Part shown: positions 1 to 6,061 of the stretch, piece after piece
Layout of the letters: each line of letters begins with the position of its first letter
Position numbering within the stretch: the stretch's first letter is position 1
NCBI GenBank assembly: GCA_003173995.1
Contig: PRDT01000036.1
Span: 1-8,097 of the forward strand
DNA from: Candidatus Levyibacteriota bacterium
GTDB lineage: Bacteria > Patescibacteriota > Microgenomatia > Levybacterales > UBA12049
Length of the DNA: 8,097 nucleotides
Reading direction: 5' to 3'
Program-made: the position numbers and the translations under genes
The notes under the pieces: model-generated
What the model saw: only the letters and a program-made list of their open reading frames with translations
Databases searched by the model: none
Told to the model about the DNA's origin: nothing

Positions 1-455
1 TGAGTCCTCCCAGCACACACCATAGACTGTCCTTTTAAAGCAAGCACCTCCATCTCTGCAAATATCTTTCCAAGGAGCTTGAGAAATACATGATGTGCAT
101 CACGAAGTAACAAGGCATCGCCTGTTTGGGTAATATTTTGTGTGGTCGCTCCCCAATGGACATATCCTCCATATTCTTTTCCTGTCGCATTACTCAGCTC
201 TGTCACAAGAGCCATCAGAGGATGACTTGTCTTTTCAATGCCTTTTCGTATTCGCTTAATATCAAGTTGCTGAATATGTGCAGCAGACTTAATTGTTTTT
301 GCCGCTTTATGAGGAATAATACCATGTTGGGCTTCTGAAAGAGCCAAAGCCGCCTCAACATCTAACCATTTTTGCCAACGATATTCATCTGTAAATAAGG
401 AGCGGATGGTAGAATCAGGCACACGTCCATCAGTGAATCTTGCATCAGCTTGCAT
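1..455 (-). CDS. Adenylosuccinate lyase / fumarase-superfamily enzyme, N-terminal part (cut by window edge)
   Basis: Translating the minus strand from the ATG at 455 gives 151 codons that stay open to the window edge, so the C-terminal part lies outside. The fold family is clear. An early segment (WQKWLDVEAALALSEAQ, about residues 27-43) followed by GIIP is typical of the superfamily's N-terminal domain. TSHPLMALV (76-84) matches the first substrate-binding region. YVHWGATTQNITQTG (98-112) is the conserved H-x-GATxQ loop seen in adenylosuccinate lyases and 3-carboxymuconate cycloisomerases. The sequence ends in VCAGRT, just where the family has G-R-T-H. Such enzymes are homotetrameric cytoplasmic lyases that eliminate fumarate or a related group. 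A purine-pathway adenylosuccinate lyase is the most economical guess, but the HWGATTQ form also occurs in cycloisomerase-like paralogues, so no symbol is given. It lies 49 nt downstream of the histidine kinase on the same strand and has its own extended -10. Confidence 0.85.
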   Translation of the reverse strand, partial: MQADARFTDGRVPDSTIRSLFTDEYRWQKWLDVEAALALSEAQHGIIPHKAAKTIKSAAHIQQLDIKRIRKGIEKTSHPLMALVTELSNATGKEYGGYVHWGATTQNITQTGDALLLRDAHHVFLKLLGKIFAEMEVLALKGQSMVCAGRT

Positions 456-464
456 ACTGGCTCA

Positions 465-473
465 AGTATAGCA
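465..473 (-). promoter_or_regulatory. Extended -10 promoter of the lyase gene
   Basis: On the minus strand TGC-TATACT (complement of 465-473) is followed by 9 nt and then the ATG at 455. No -35 box is seen 16-18 nt upstream. A start about 7 nt after the hexamer would give a leader of only a few bases, and there is no Shine-Dalgarno sequence. Confidence 0.5.
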
Positions 474-504
474 AATAGCTTTGACAATATCTTTTGATGA
501 GTTT

Positions 505-1599
505 TTATTTATTTTGGTCTACTTTCACTGGCAACGTGAAGGAGAATATAGACCCTTTGCCTCGAATACTCTCTACATTTATTTGTCCTTTATGATTTTC
601 TACAATCTTTTTTGTAATATAGAGTCCTAATCCAAGTCCTGGAAGTTTTTCTTTTCGAGATTCTGGAGTTCGATAAAATCTATCAAACACTCTGGAGAGA
701 CTTTTCTTCTCTATGCCGATACCATAGTCTTGTACTGCTACCTCCACAGTCTTTTTATCTTGTTTTAACAAAACAACTACCTCTTTTGCTTTCGGAGAAT
801 ACTTGATGGCATTGGTAAGCAGATTTGTTACTACTTCTTCTATTTGCGATTTATTTGCTAATATTTTATTTGGCGCTTCCCCATTAATAATAATTTTATG
901 CGCTATATTCGTTTTTTGTATTTCTCTGACAACATTTTTGACAACTTTCTCAAGAGAAATTATTTCCTTCTCATTACTTGTATCAGTCGCTTGTATTTTA
1001 GTAACATTCAGCAAATCCCTAACAAGATGATTAAGTTGTTCCATAGCAGCGGTAATCTCATTAAAATATTTTATTCCTTCTCTGTCGTTATTCTGTTCTA
1101 AATGTCGCTTTAATATTTGTCTATGAATATTTGCAACGGTAAGTGGCGTAAGCAATTCATGACTCGCAATAGCAAGAAAGTCATCCTTTTGCTGATCTAA
1201 TTCCTGCTTATCAGTAAGATCTCGGATAATTTTGGTAAAACCCATTCTATTTCCAAGTTTATCGAAAATCGCTGTGGTAAGTCCGCTTGCAAAGAATCGA
1301 GAACCGTCTTTCCTCACCAGCCAATTGTTATCGTCTGCACGGCCTTCCTTTTGAGCTCTTTGAAGCTCTTTTTCTGGTCTTTTGTTTTTTTGATCTTCAG
1401 GGGTAAAAAATATTGCAAAATTTTTACCTATGACTTCCTTTGGTGAGTATCCTAATAAATGTCTGGCTCCGACATTCCAATCCTCCACTTTACCCTGCAA
1501 GTCAAGCACAATGATTGCATATTCTTTGGTATTTTCCATGAAAAGGAGAAGGCGCTCACGAGGAGAAATAAGCTTAGCTCTTTTGGTACTTTTTCTCAT
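505..1599 (-). CDS. Soluble PAS-domain sensor histidine kinase
   Basis: This is a 364-residue kinase if started at 1599. A PAS domain with its C-terminal PAC part (about residues 17-127; WNVGARHLLGYSPKEVIGK, then IIRDLTDKQ) is followed by a HisKA helix pair with H-box FLAIASHELLTPLT. His147 is the predicted phospho-acceptor. The ATPase domain shows the N-box (NLLTNAIKYS, Asn259 and Asn263), G1 box DYGIGI (291-296), F-box RVFDRFYR and G2 box GLGLGL (321-326), so all catalytic motifs are present. No membrane segment or signal peptide is visible, so it should sense a cytoplasmic cue through PAS. The H-box has Leu where Arg is usual (SHELR to SHELL). No response regulator lies next to it. A longer start at 1623 adds MLLLDYGP. 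I prefer 1599 because TGC-TAGACT sits 8 nt before it, matching the leaderless pattern of the neighbours, but this choice is uncertain. Confidence 0.9.
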   Translation of the reverse strand: MRKSTKRAKLISPRERLLLFMENTKEYAIIVLDLQGKVEDWNVGARHLLGYSPKEVIGKNFAIFFTPEDQKNKRPEKELQRAQKEGRADDNNWLVRKDGSRFFASGLTTAIFDKLGNRMGFTKIIRDLTDKQELDQQKDDFLAIASHELLTPLTVANIHRQILKRHLEQNNDREGIKYFNEITAAMEQLNHLVRDLLNVTKIQATDTSNEKEIISLEKVVKNVVREIQKTNIAHKIIINGEAPNKILANKSQIEEVVTNLLTNAIKYSPKAKEVVVLLKQDKKTVEVAVQDYGIGIEKKSLSRVFDRFYRTPESRKEKLPGLGLGLYITKKIVENHKGQINVESIRGKGSIFSFTLPVKVDQNK

Positions 1600-1607
1600 T
1601 GGGCCGT

Positions 1608-1616
1608 AGTCTAGCA
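1608..1616 (-). promoter_or_regulatory. Possible extended -10 promoter of the histidine kinase
   Basis: On the minus strand TGC-TAGACT (complement of 1608-1616) keeps the key T, A and final T of the -10 consensus and ends 8 nt before the ATG at 1599. A competing candidate, TAATAC (complement of 1633-1638), ends 9 nt before the ATG at 1623 but has neither a TGn motif nor a convincing -35. Confidence 0.3.
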
Positions 1617-1696
1617 GAAGCATGTAAGAAGAGTATTAAATTAAATTAAGTTCACAATACATTAAAACAGAATATTCGCAATGTTATCACTATAGG

Positions 1697-1725
1697 TTGA
1701 TCTTTATTCTATTTTCCTTTATAAT
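1697..1725 (+). promoter_or_regulatory. Sigma70-type promoter of the PrmC-like methyltransferase gene
   Basis: TTGATC (1697-1702), a 17-nt spacer and a perfect TATAAT (1720-1725) precede the GTG at 1737 by 11 nt. The expected transcript start near 1732 leaves about 5 nt of leader, so the mRNA is effectively leaderless. It lies in the 137-nt gap between the divergent kinase (from 1599) and methyltransferase genes. Confidence 0.7.
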
Positions 1726-1736
1726 TCACTCTGCCT

Positions 1737-2558
1737 GTGAGTCAAGAATTTATTTATCGTGATAGGTCCTACAGATCTATCCTAGATATTCCTGCTGTTA
1801 GATCATTCCAAACAGTCAGGCGTAAGTTATATAGAAATAGAGGGAATACACCTCTAGAAACAGATATTGTTGCAAGACAATTCAATGATGGCAAAACCTT
1901 TCTCTCTTACCAAGGCACTACTCTTTTACCTGGTACAGAAAGTCAATTTTTAGCACAACAAACAGCTAAATTAGCAGCCCACTTTGGAAATACAGGACAC
2001 TTCACCGCTGTCGATGTTGGAACAGGATGTGGTATTTTTGCCACTTATCTTGCTGAAGGTCTTTCTGAAAATACTGAAGCAAATGTTATCGCAACAGATA
2101 TATCAGGTGCTGCACTTTCGGTGGCAGATAAAAATTTTGAATTAAATGGTTTACCTACTCGGCCTTTATTAAGACAAAAAGATCTTCTTGTTGACATACA
2201 ATTAGAATTTGGTAAAGTTGATCTTATTGTCTGCAATCCTCCCTTTACACCAAGCCAACGAGTACCACAAAATGGATTTGAGCCACCTATGGCTAATGAC
2301 GGAGGACATGATGGCACAGAGCTCTATACGAGATTACTAGAACAATGTAAAGGAATTATTCTCGAAAACTCCATCATAGTTCTGCAAGTAACAAATATAA
2401 ATGTGTCTCGTATTGTTGGACTTGTTCGATCTATTCTACCTGGATTAGATATACGTTATATACAACACCCCAACACTCAAAGAGTCTGTGGAATAATTGT
2501 GGGTAACAATCAGATAGTAGAAGAATCAGCAGCTCTTGTAATGGATCTTGCTGCATAA
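1737..2558 (+). CDS. PrmC/HemK-type class I SAM-dependent methyltransferase
   Basis: This 273-residue protein has the layout of the HemK/PrmC family. An N-terminal region (1-85) ends in TTLLPGTES, the counterpart of the family's 'IPRPETE' loop. SAM-binding motif I is VDVGTGCGI (92-100) and the acidic ribose-binding residue lies in ATDIS (Asp121). The catalytic motif NPPF (167-170) is the N-P-P-aromatic signature of enzymes that methylate a planar amide or amine nitrogen. A following ANDGGHDGTELYTRLL (from 186) matches the PrmC 'L-x-G-G-x-D-G...Y' segment. The typical PrmC substrate is the GGQ glutamine of release factors; another substrate is possible because the N-terminal region is divergent and NPPF replaces the more usual NPPY. 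The start is GTG; no other in-frame Met occurs before residue 186, and the promoter position supports GTG. The gene stands alone. Confidence 0.85.
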   Translation: MSQEFIYRDRSYRSILDIPAVRSFQTVRRKLYRNRGNTPLETDIVARQFNDGKTFLSYQGTTLLPGTESQFLAQQTAKLAAHFGNTGHFTAVDVGTGCGIFATYLAEGLSENTEANVIATDISGAALSVADKNFELNGLPTRPLLRQKDLLVDIQLEFGKVDLIVCNPPFTPSQRVPQNGFEPPMANDGGHDGTELYTRLLEQCKGIILENSIIVLQVTNINVSRIVGLVRSILPGLDIRYIQHPNTQRVCGIIVGNNQIVEESAALVMDLAA

Positions 2559-2598
2559 TCCTTAAATCCCGAGCAAATACAAAGGGAAATCTATCACA

Positions 2599-2628
2599 TT
2601 GACAAGAGTAAATCAGTCTGTTTATATT
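2599..2628 (+). promoter_or_regulatory. Sigma70-type promoter of the COG4315-family gene
   Basis: A perfect TTGACA (2599-2604), an 18-nt spacer and TATATT (2623-2628) lie 6 nt before the ATG at 2635. The TTG of this -35 box is in frame with the downstream gene and can be mistaken for its start codon. Confidence 0.7.
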
Positions 2629-2634
2629 AATGTA

Positions 2635-3117
2635 ATGGTAAAAAAGTTAGTGGTAATTGTTATCATTCTTCTTGTCGCAGGAGGAGTCTACGTAGAAAGA
2701 CACCAAATTAAAACAATGTTGGGTATGACTCCCAAAGTTGCTCCAACAACTACTGCCTCAGCTACTCCCACCTCATCACCAATGGTTCTATCTGACAATA
2801 TTTATCTTACCAAAACAGATGCAGCAAAAGGCCAATACCTGACAGATTTCCAGGGTATGACTCTGTATACATTTGATAAAGACACAACAGGAGTGAGTAA
2901 CTGTAGTGGTCAATGTGTTGTTGCTTGGCCTGTATACACATCTGGTGCAACAGCTCAAAAAACATTTCCAGCAAATATTAGTGTCATTACCCGCTCAGAT
3001 GGATCCAAGCAATTTGCTTGGAAAGGAATGCCTCTATATTACTTCGCAAAAGATGCAAAAGCTGGAGATATGACTGGTGATGGTGTAGGGGGCGTCTGGC
3101 ATATCGTAAAGCCATAA
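2635..3117 (+). CDS. Membrane-anchored COG4315-family (Yx[FWY]xxD secreted-repeat) protein
   Basis: From the ATG at 2635 the protein has 160 residues. It opens with a signal-anchor (MVKK then a hydrophobic run to about residue 20), followed by a Thr/Ser/Pro/Ala-rich linker (about 35-50) and an extracytoplasmic domain. That domain carries two copies of the family motif, LYTFDKD (77-83) and LYYFAKD (134-140), a two-cysteine segment SNCSGQC (Cys90, Cys94) before AWP, and the C-terminal GDGVGGVWHIVKP. This is the pattern of COG4315/PF03640 'predicted lipoprotein with conserved Yx(FWY)xxD motif', whose biochemical role is not established. There is no lipobox cysteine after the hydrophobic segment, so it is probably held by the uncleaved helix. 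An upstream in-frame TTG (2599) would add 12 residues, but it is the first base triplet of the TTGACA -35 box and is rejected as start. Confidence 0.85.
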   Translation: MVKKLVVIVIILLVAGGVYVERHQIKTMLGMTPKVAPTTTASATPTSSPMVLSDNIYLTKTDAAKGQYLTDFQGMTLYTFDKDTTGVSNCSGQCVVAWPVYTSGATAQKTFPANISVITRSDGSKQFAWKGMPLYYFAKDAKAGDMTGDGVGGVWHIVKP

Positions 3118-3202
3118 TTAGCCTCTTTCTTCAAGTAAGCATTTCTTCTGTTATTTTACTAATACAACTTGCTACCCTCTTGTATATTTAGCTTACTATA
3201 GG

Positions 3203-3231
3203 TATACATTTATCTTTTGTTTTGGTATAAT
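3203..3231 (+). promoter_or_regulatory. Extended -10 promoter of the HEHSH-motif protein gene
   Basis: TGG-TATAAT (3223-3231) with a weak -35 TATACA (3203-3208, 17-nt spacing) ends 10 nt before the ATG at 3242, again predicting a leader of a few bases. The rest of the 124-nt gap (3118-3241) is T-rich, with no convincing terminator or small gene. Confidence 0.65.
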
Positions 3232-3241
3232 TCCCCACTAT

Positions 3242-4387
3242 ATGAGTCATGTGAATGAAGTAGGAATACGAGGGCAACAGTATGTTGTTAAACATATTGG
3301 ACTTTCCCAAATAACTGAAATCTGTGGGGAGCAAGCAGCTAGAAAGATTGTTGATAGAACAATTCCTGACTATATAAGACAAGAAAGAAGACGATGGCAC
3401 CAATTACGAAAGGATGAAACAGAACTACCCGCTTATAGAGCGCGACAGGTAGAAATTGGAGCAGGAATTGCAGATACATATTTTACTCGTAAGCTTATGC
3501 GATTTGGTTACTCAGAAGAGCAAGCAAGAGACGCAGTGGGAGAGATACGAACAGTTTACCGCTTTTTTAATAGACCTCCTTTTGAAAAAGACGATGTTGA
3601 AGGATCTTCTTCTGCAGGATCGCCAATTGCTGTTGTAAATCTCTATAATTATTTTCCTGGTCTCCTCTCTTTTGCAATGAATGATGCTGTTGAGATTCTA
3701 GGTACTAGAGCCCACGAACATAGCCATGCACTTACGAAAGCTGTACGTTCTGTCTACTGGAAACCAGAAGTTCACAATCTTTTTGGATGGAAACGCCGAA
3801 CAATAAAAAGAAAGGGTGAAACAGTCTTTAGGGGTATTACCTCAACAACTCTTAGTACAGATCCTACACCCCGACTGACTATCTTAGGTAAAGCGATAGA
3901 CAATGGGCTTGCTGAATGGGACGCATGGGATGTCATAAATGAAACTCTCCAACATCCATCTTTTGCCTCTTTAAGAGACGAACGAAATGAGAGAATCGCA
4001 AGTGCTGAGTTTCAAGAAGGGTTATCCCAACTTGATCCACTCTATGGCCCATTCAATGATACTGCATTCTTTATGAATTTTAGCCCACTTTATCATCATC
4101 CTACCCTCTATAATTACACTCATCATCTCATCATGACGATGCGATTGTGTCGATTAATTGGCCAACGATTACTCCCTAATGCAAATGAGACCCAACAACG
4201 AGATGAAGGGCGAAGAATATTAGACAGTGCAAGGTTTACAGGTTCTAAAGACGGACTTAAGGCTATTGTTGCTACCCTTGGTGTTGCAGATGCCAAACTA
4301 GTGCTAGCTGCTCATGATCATGGTCGTGGCACTCAAAAAGCTATGCAAACAATTAGAGAAGCTGAACAACGTTTGCTTGCTGCATAA
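3242..4387 (+). CDS. Unrecognised protein with an HExxH zincin-like motif (putative metallopeptidase)
   Basis: I do not recognise this 381-residue protein as a named family. The N-terminal 120 residues are charged and helical-looking (many Arg, Glu and Gln) and precede a short Gly/Ser turn (GSSSAGS, 121-127). A hydrophobic helix (VVNLYNYFPGLLSFA) leads into TRAHEHSHALTKAV; HEHSH at 158-162 fits HExxH, with His158 and His162 as possible zinc ligands and Glu159 as catalytic base. About 60 residues later NGLAEWDAW (221-229) resembles the 'EGxAE' helix that supplies the third ligand in many gluzincin-type peptidases (Glu225). The C-terminal half has a His/Tyr-rich stretch (SPLYHHPTLYNYTHHLI, 281-297) and a helical tail. 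No signal peptide or membrane anchor is apparent, so it is probably cytoplasmic. Start: the ATG at 3242 lies 10 nt after TATAAT. Peptidase activity is inferred from motif spacing only. Confidence 0.8.
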   Translation: MSHVNEVGIRGQQYVVKHIGLSQITEICGEQAARKIVDRTIPDYIRQERRRWHQLRKDETELPAYRARQVEIGAGIADTYFTRKLMRFGYSEEQARDAVGEIRTVYRFFNRPPFEKDDVEGSSSAGSPIAVVNLYNYFPGLLSFAMNDAVEILGTRAHEHSHALTKAVRSVYWKPEVHNLFGWKRRTIKRKGETVFRGITSTTLSTDPTPRLTILGKAIDNGLAEWDAWDVINETLQHPSFASLRDERNERIASAEFQEGLSQLDPLYGPFNDTAFFMNFSPLYHHPTLYNYTHHLIMTMRLCRLIGQRLLPNANETQQRDEGRRILDSARFTGSKDGLKAIVATLGVADAKLVLAAHDHGRGTQKAMQTIREAEQRLLAA

Positions 4388-4407
4388 TATTTGATTAGAC
4401 TCTCCTC

Positions 4408-4416
4408 TGCTATAAT
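4408..4416 (+). promoter_or_regulatory. Extended -10 promoter of the GNAT acetyltransferase gene
   Basis: TGC-TATAAT (4408-4416) ends 6 nt before the ATG at 4423. The only TTGA-like sequence upstream (TTGATT, 4391-4396) is 14 nt away, too close for a standard -35. The start is a tandem ATGATG (4423 and 4426), so a transcript beginning at or just before either ATG would be leaderless. Confidence 0.6.
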
Positions 4417-4422
4417 CTATTC

Positions 4423-4920
4423 ATGATGACTCACCTTATTCAAGATATGGATCGTACAATTGCTGTAATGCATAGTGTTGGACAGTGGATGCTAGATAGT
4501 GGCAAAAACCCCTCTAAATGGTGGCTCCCTGAGAATCTCAATGAAGAATTCTTGACACAATATGCTCAACCTGAGGAATTTTATGTCGTTGAGATAGATG
4601 GCAAAGACGCCGGAGCTGCAATTTTTCAAATGAGTCAGAATAGTCAAGACTGGAAGACTCTTGATAAAGGCCATCCGCCTCAGGCACTGTATATCCATTG
4701 GCTTTGTGTAGCAAGAGAGTTTGCTGGTAAAGGAGTTCCAAAAATGATTATTTCCTACGCACGAGAATTGGCAAAGAAAAATAATATTCACTTACTCAGA
4801 GTTGATACTAATGCTAGTGAGACCATCCTTCGCAATATGTATGAAGACCTCGAATTTAGCTTAGTAGGAGTTGAGAAAGAGGATTATCGCACCACTGCTT
4901 TCTACCAAAGAGCTGTCTAA
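4423..4920 (+). CDS. GNAT-family N-acetyltransferase
   Basis: This 165-residue protein is the usual length of a single-domain GCN5-related acetyltransferase. A strand with FYVVEIDGKDAGAAIFQM (53-70) is the typical central beta-turn-beta. LYIHWLCVAREFAGKGVPKM (89-108) carries the acetyl-CoA pyrophosphate-binding loop in the R-x-x-x-G-K-G form, then the helix SYARELAKKNN, the strand LLRVDTNA and the closing segment MYEDLEFSLVG, where GNAT proteins have 'YexlGF'. It would move an acetyl group from acetyl-CoA to an amine; the substrate cannot be read from the sequence. It is cytoplasmic and transcribed alone. Its stop lies 5 nt from the stop of the convergent HAD gene. Confidence 0.88.
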   Translation: MMTHLIQDMDRTIAVMHSVGQWMLDSGKNPSKWWLPENLNEEFLTQYAQPEEFYVVEIDGKDAGAAIFQMSQNSQDWKTLDKGHPPQALYIHWLCVAREFAGKGVPKMIISYARELAKKNNIHLLRVDTNASETILRNMYEDLEFSLVGVEKEDYRTTAFYQRAV

Positions 4921-4939
4921 ACGCTTTATGAAAGCATTT
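4919..4939. terminator. Weak bidirectional hairpin between convergent genes
   Basis: GCTTT (4923-4927), an ATG loop and AAAGC (4931-4935) form a 5-bp stem. It extends by three A-T pairs beyond one C-A mismatch (AAA 4919-4921 with TTT 4937-4939). It overlaps both stop codons of the convergent GNAT and HAD genes. The flanking A and T runs could serve either strand, but the stem is short and AT-rich and the U-tract is poor. Confidence 0.25.
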
Positions 4940-5570
4940 CATCAGTTATCTCAGCAAAAGAGCTAACAATATACTCTGCCTCTGCTAATTTATCTATAGA
5001 AACACTTGTCGAGAGAGCAATTGCTCTCATCCCTGCATTGTGTGCCGCTTCTATTCCTTTTGGAGCATCTTCAATAACAATACATTCACTGGGGTCCTGC
5101 TCTAATTTTTTTGCAGCATAGAGAAAAACATCTGGATGAGGCTTGCCTCTTCCGCCAGACTCAGCGATCGTATATAAATGCCCATGAAACAGATCTTTTA
5201 AAGGAATGTGACGTAAAGTAAGTGTCAAAAATTCTTCAGGCATTGAGGTTGCAATAGCAGTTTGGCGTCCGTTTAATTTTTTATAGAAATTTTCAAACCC
5301 TTCCATAATGCTCACATTTTCAGCAAACCCCTTACTCACTAGTTGTCTTCTTTTTTCTAGAAAATTTTCAAAGCTATCGTTGATATGATAGAAATCATAC
5401 ATAATGCGCGTTGCATCCTGAAAGCTTGCACCATACATCAAATGTCCAGCATCTTTTTCATTATATTTTTTGTTGTACGAAGCAATGAGTTGTGTTGAGG
5501 AAGTAAGCCAAACAGACCTTTCTGTATCTACGACCACACCATCCAAGTCAAAAATAATTGCCTTTAACAT
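4926..5570 (-). CDS. HAD-superfamily hydrolase, beta-phosphoglucomutase/phosphatase type
   Basis: The 214-residue protein has all four HAD motifs. Motif I is FDLDGVVVDTE (nucleophile Asp8, acid/base Asp10). Motif II is in AIATSMP (Ser/Thr at 108-109). Motif III Lys143 lies in GGRGKPHPDVF, and motif IV is VIEDAPKGIEAA (Glu167, Asp168). The helical cap between residues 17 and about 90 is the subfamily I cap of beta-phosphoglucomutase-like enzymes, and the DGVVVDTE and GKPHPDVFL wording is that of the PgmB/Gph/YcjU group. The likely activity is Mg-dependent phosphatase or phosphomutase action on a small sugar phosphate; which one cannot be decided. It follows the cupredoxin-like gene by 17 nt on the same strand but has its own extended -10 in that gap, so it may be transcribed both from there and by read-through. 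Confidence 0.9.
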   Translation of the reverse strand: MLKAIIFDLDGVVVDTERSVWLTSSTQLIASYNKKYNEKDAGHLMYGASFQDATRIMYDFYHINDSFENFLEKRRQLVSKGFAENVSIMEGFENFYKKLNGRQTAIATSMPEEFLTLTLRHIPLKDLFHGHLYTIAESGGRGKPHPDVFLYAAKKLEQDPSECIVIEDAPKGIEAAHNAGMRAIALSTSVSIDKLAEAEYIVSSFAEITDEMLS

Positions 5571-5576
5571 AAGTGG

Positions 5577-5585
5577 ATTGTACCA
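5577..5585 (-). promoter_or_regulatory. Extended -10 promoter of the HAD hydrolase gene
   Basis: On the minus strand TGG-TACAAT (complement of 5577-5585) ends 6 nt before the ATG at 5570 and fills most of the 17-nt gap after the stop of the preceding gene. No -35 box is recognisable. There is no Shine-Dalgarno sequence. Confidence 0.5.
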
Positions 5586-5587
5586 AA

Positions 5588-6055
5588 TTAGAGAGCAATG
5601 ACAGCACCGGTAACTGAAGAGCCTACTTTATATCCAAAACTTCCCTCTTTATCAAAAAGTAACGACTTTGATTGACCAGGGTCAATAATGCCTAGGTTAA
5701 GAGCTGGGAAGTCAGGGTTGGAGCCAATTGGCGCAGAAACAATTTTGACAGGCTTATCTGTGGTATTAGACCAAATAACTTTTGCTCCATGAGATATTAC
5801 CGTCACGTTTGGGTGTGCACCATTTTTATCAATAGTGACTGTTTTGTCGCCTCCTTGAACTTGGAGAATTTTCGCATCAACACTCCCTCCTTGACCAACT
5901 GGCGTGGGACTAAGAGAGGTAGTTTGTGCGCTCGTTTGAGGTGAAGTACCATATTGCTGAGGATTTTGGCCAGACTCCATTCTATCAACAACAACAAGTC
6001 CTACTACCAGAAGCAAAATAATACCTGCAGTAATACCAGTGAAGAGCTTGACCAT
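5588..6055 (-). CDS. Membrane-anchored cupredoxin-like protein lacking copper ligands
   Basis: This 155-residue protein has an N-terminal hydrophobic anchor (about residues 4-23), a Gln/Ser/Thr/Pro linker (28-57) and a C-terminal beta domain. The domain reads like a plastocyanin/cupredoxin fold: VTIDKNGAHPNVTVISHGAKVIWSN, with the conserved Trp95 in the 'V-x-W-x-N' strand, then IDPGQSKSLLF (124-134) and GSFGYKVGSSVTGAVIAL, where cupredoxins have 'G-x-Y-x-Y-x-C-x-x-H...M-x-G-x-I'. The ligand positions are not copper-binding: Lys104 stands where the first His is expected after W-x-N, and no Cys, His or Met occurs in the last 20 residues. His81 and His89 are in other places. A structural or protein-binding role outside the cell is more likely than electron transfer. 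The fold assignment rests on motif spacing and should be seen as moderate. Confidence 0.75.
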   Translation of the reverse strand: MVKLFTGITAGIILLLVVGLVVVDRMESGQNPQQYGTSPQTSAQTTSLSPTPVGQGGSVDAKILQVQGGDKTVTIDKNGAHPNVTVISHGAKVIWSNTTDKPVKIVSAPIGSNPDFPALNLGIIDPGQSKSLLFDKEGSFGYKVGSSVTGAVIAL

Positions 6056-6061
6056 ATATAT

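Noticed and set aside
126..338. A 70-codon plus-strand open frame opposite the lyase gene
   Set aside because: It is antisense to a clearly conserved lyase frame and is Cys/Ser-rich with no domain, typical of a shadow frame.
481..487. TTGACAA on the plus strand between the lyase and kinase genes
   Set aside because: It looks like a -35 box, but no plus-strand gene follows, and the minus-strand reading is too close to the -10 at 465 to serve as its -35.
2045..2317. A 90-codon minus-strand open frame inside the methyltransferase gene
   Set aside because: It lies opposite the SAM-binding and NPPF motifs and has no promoter or recognisable content.
3134..3197. Inverted repeat AGTAAGC / GCTTACT with 50 nt between the arms
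   Set aside because: Seven AT-rich base pairs with a long loop are expected by chance. There is no T-tract and no conserved riboswitch-like core in this 124-nt gap.
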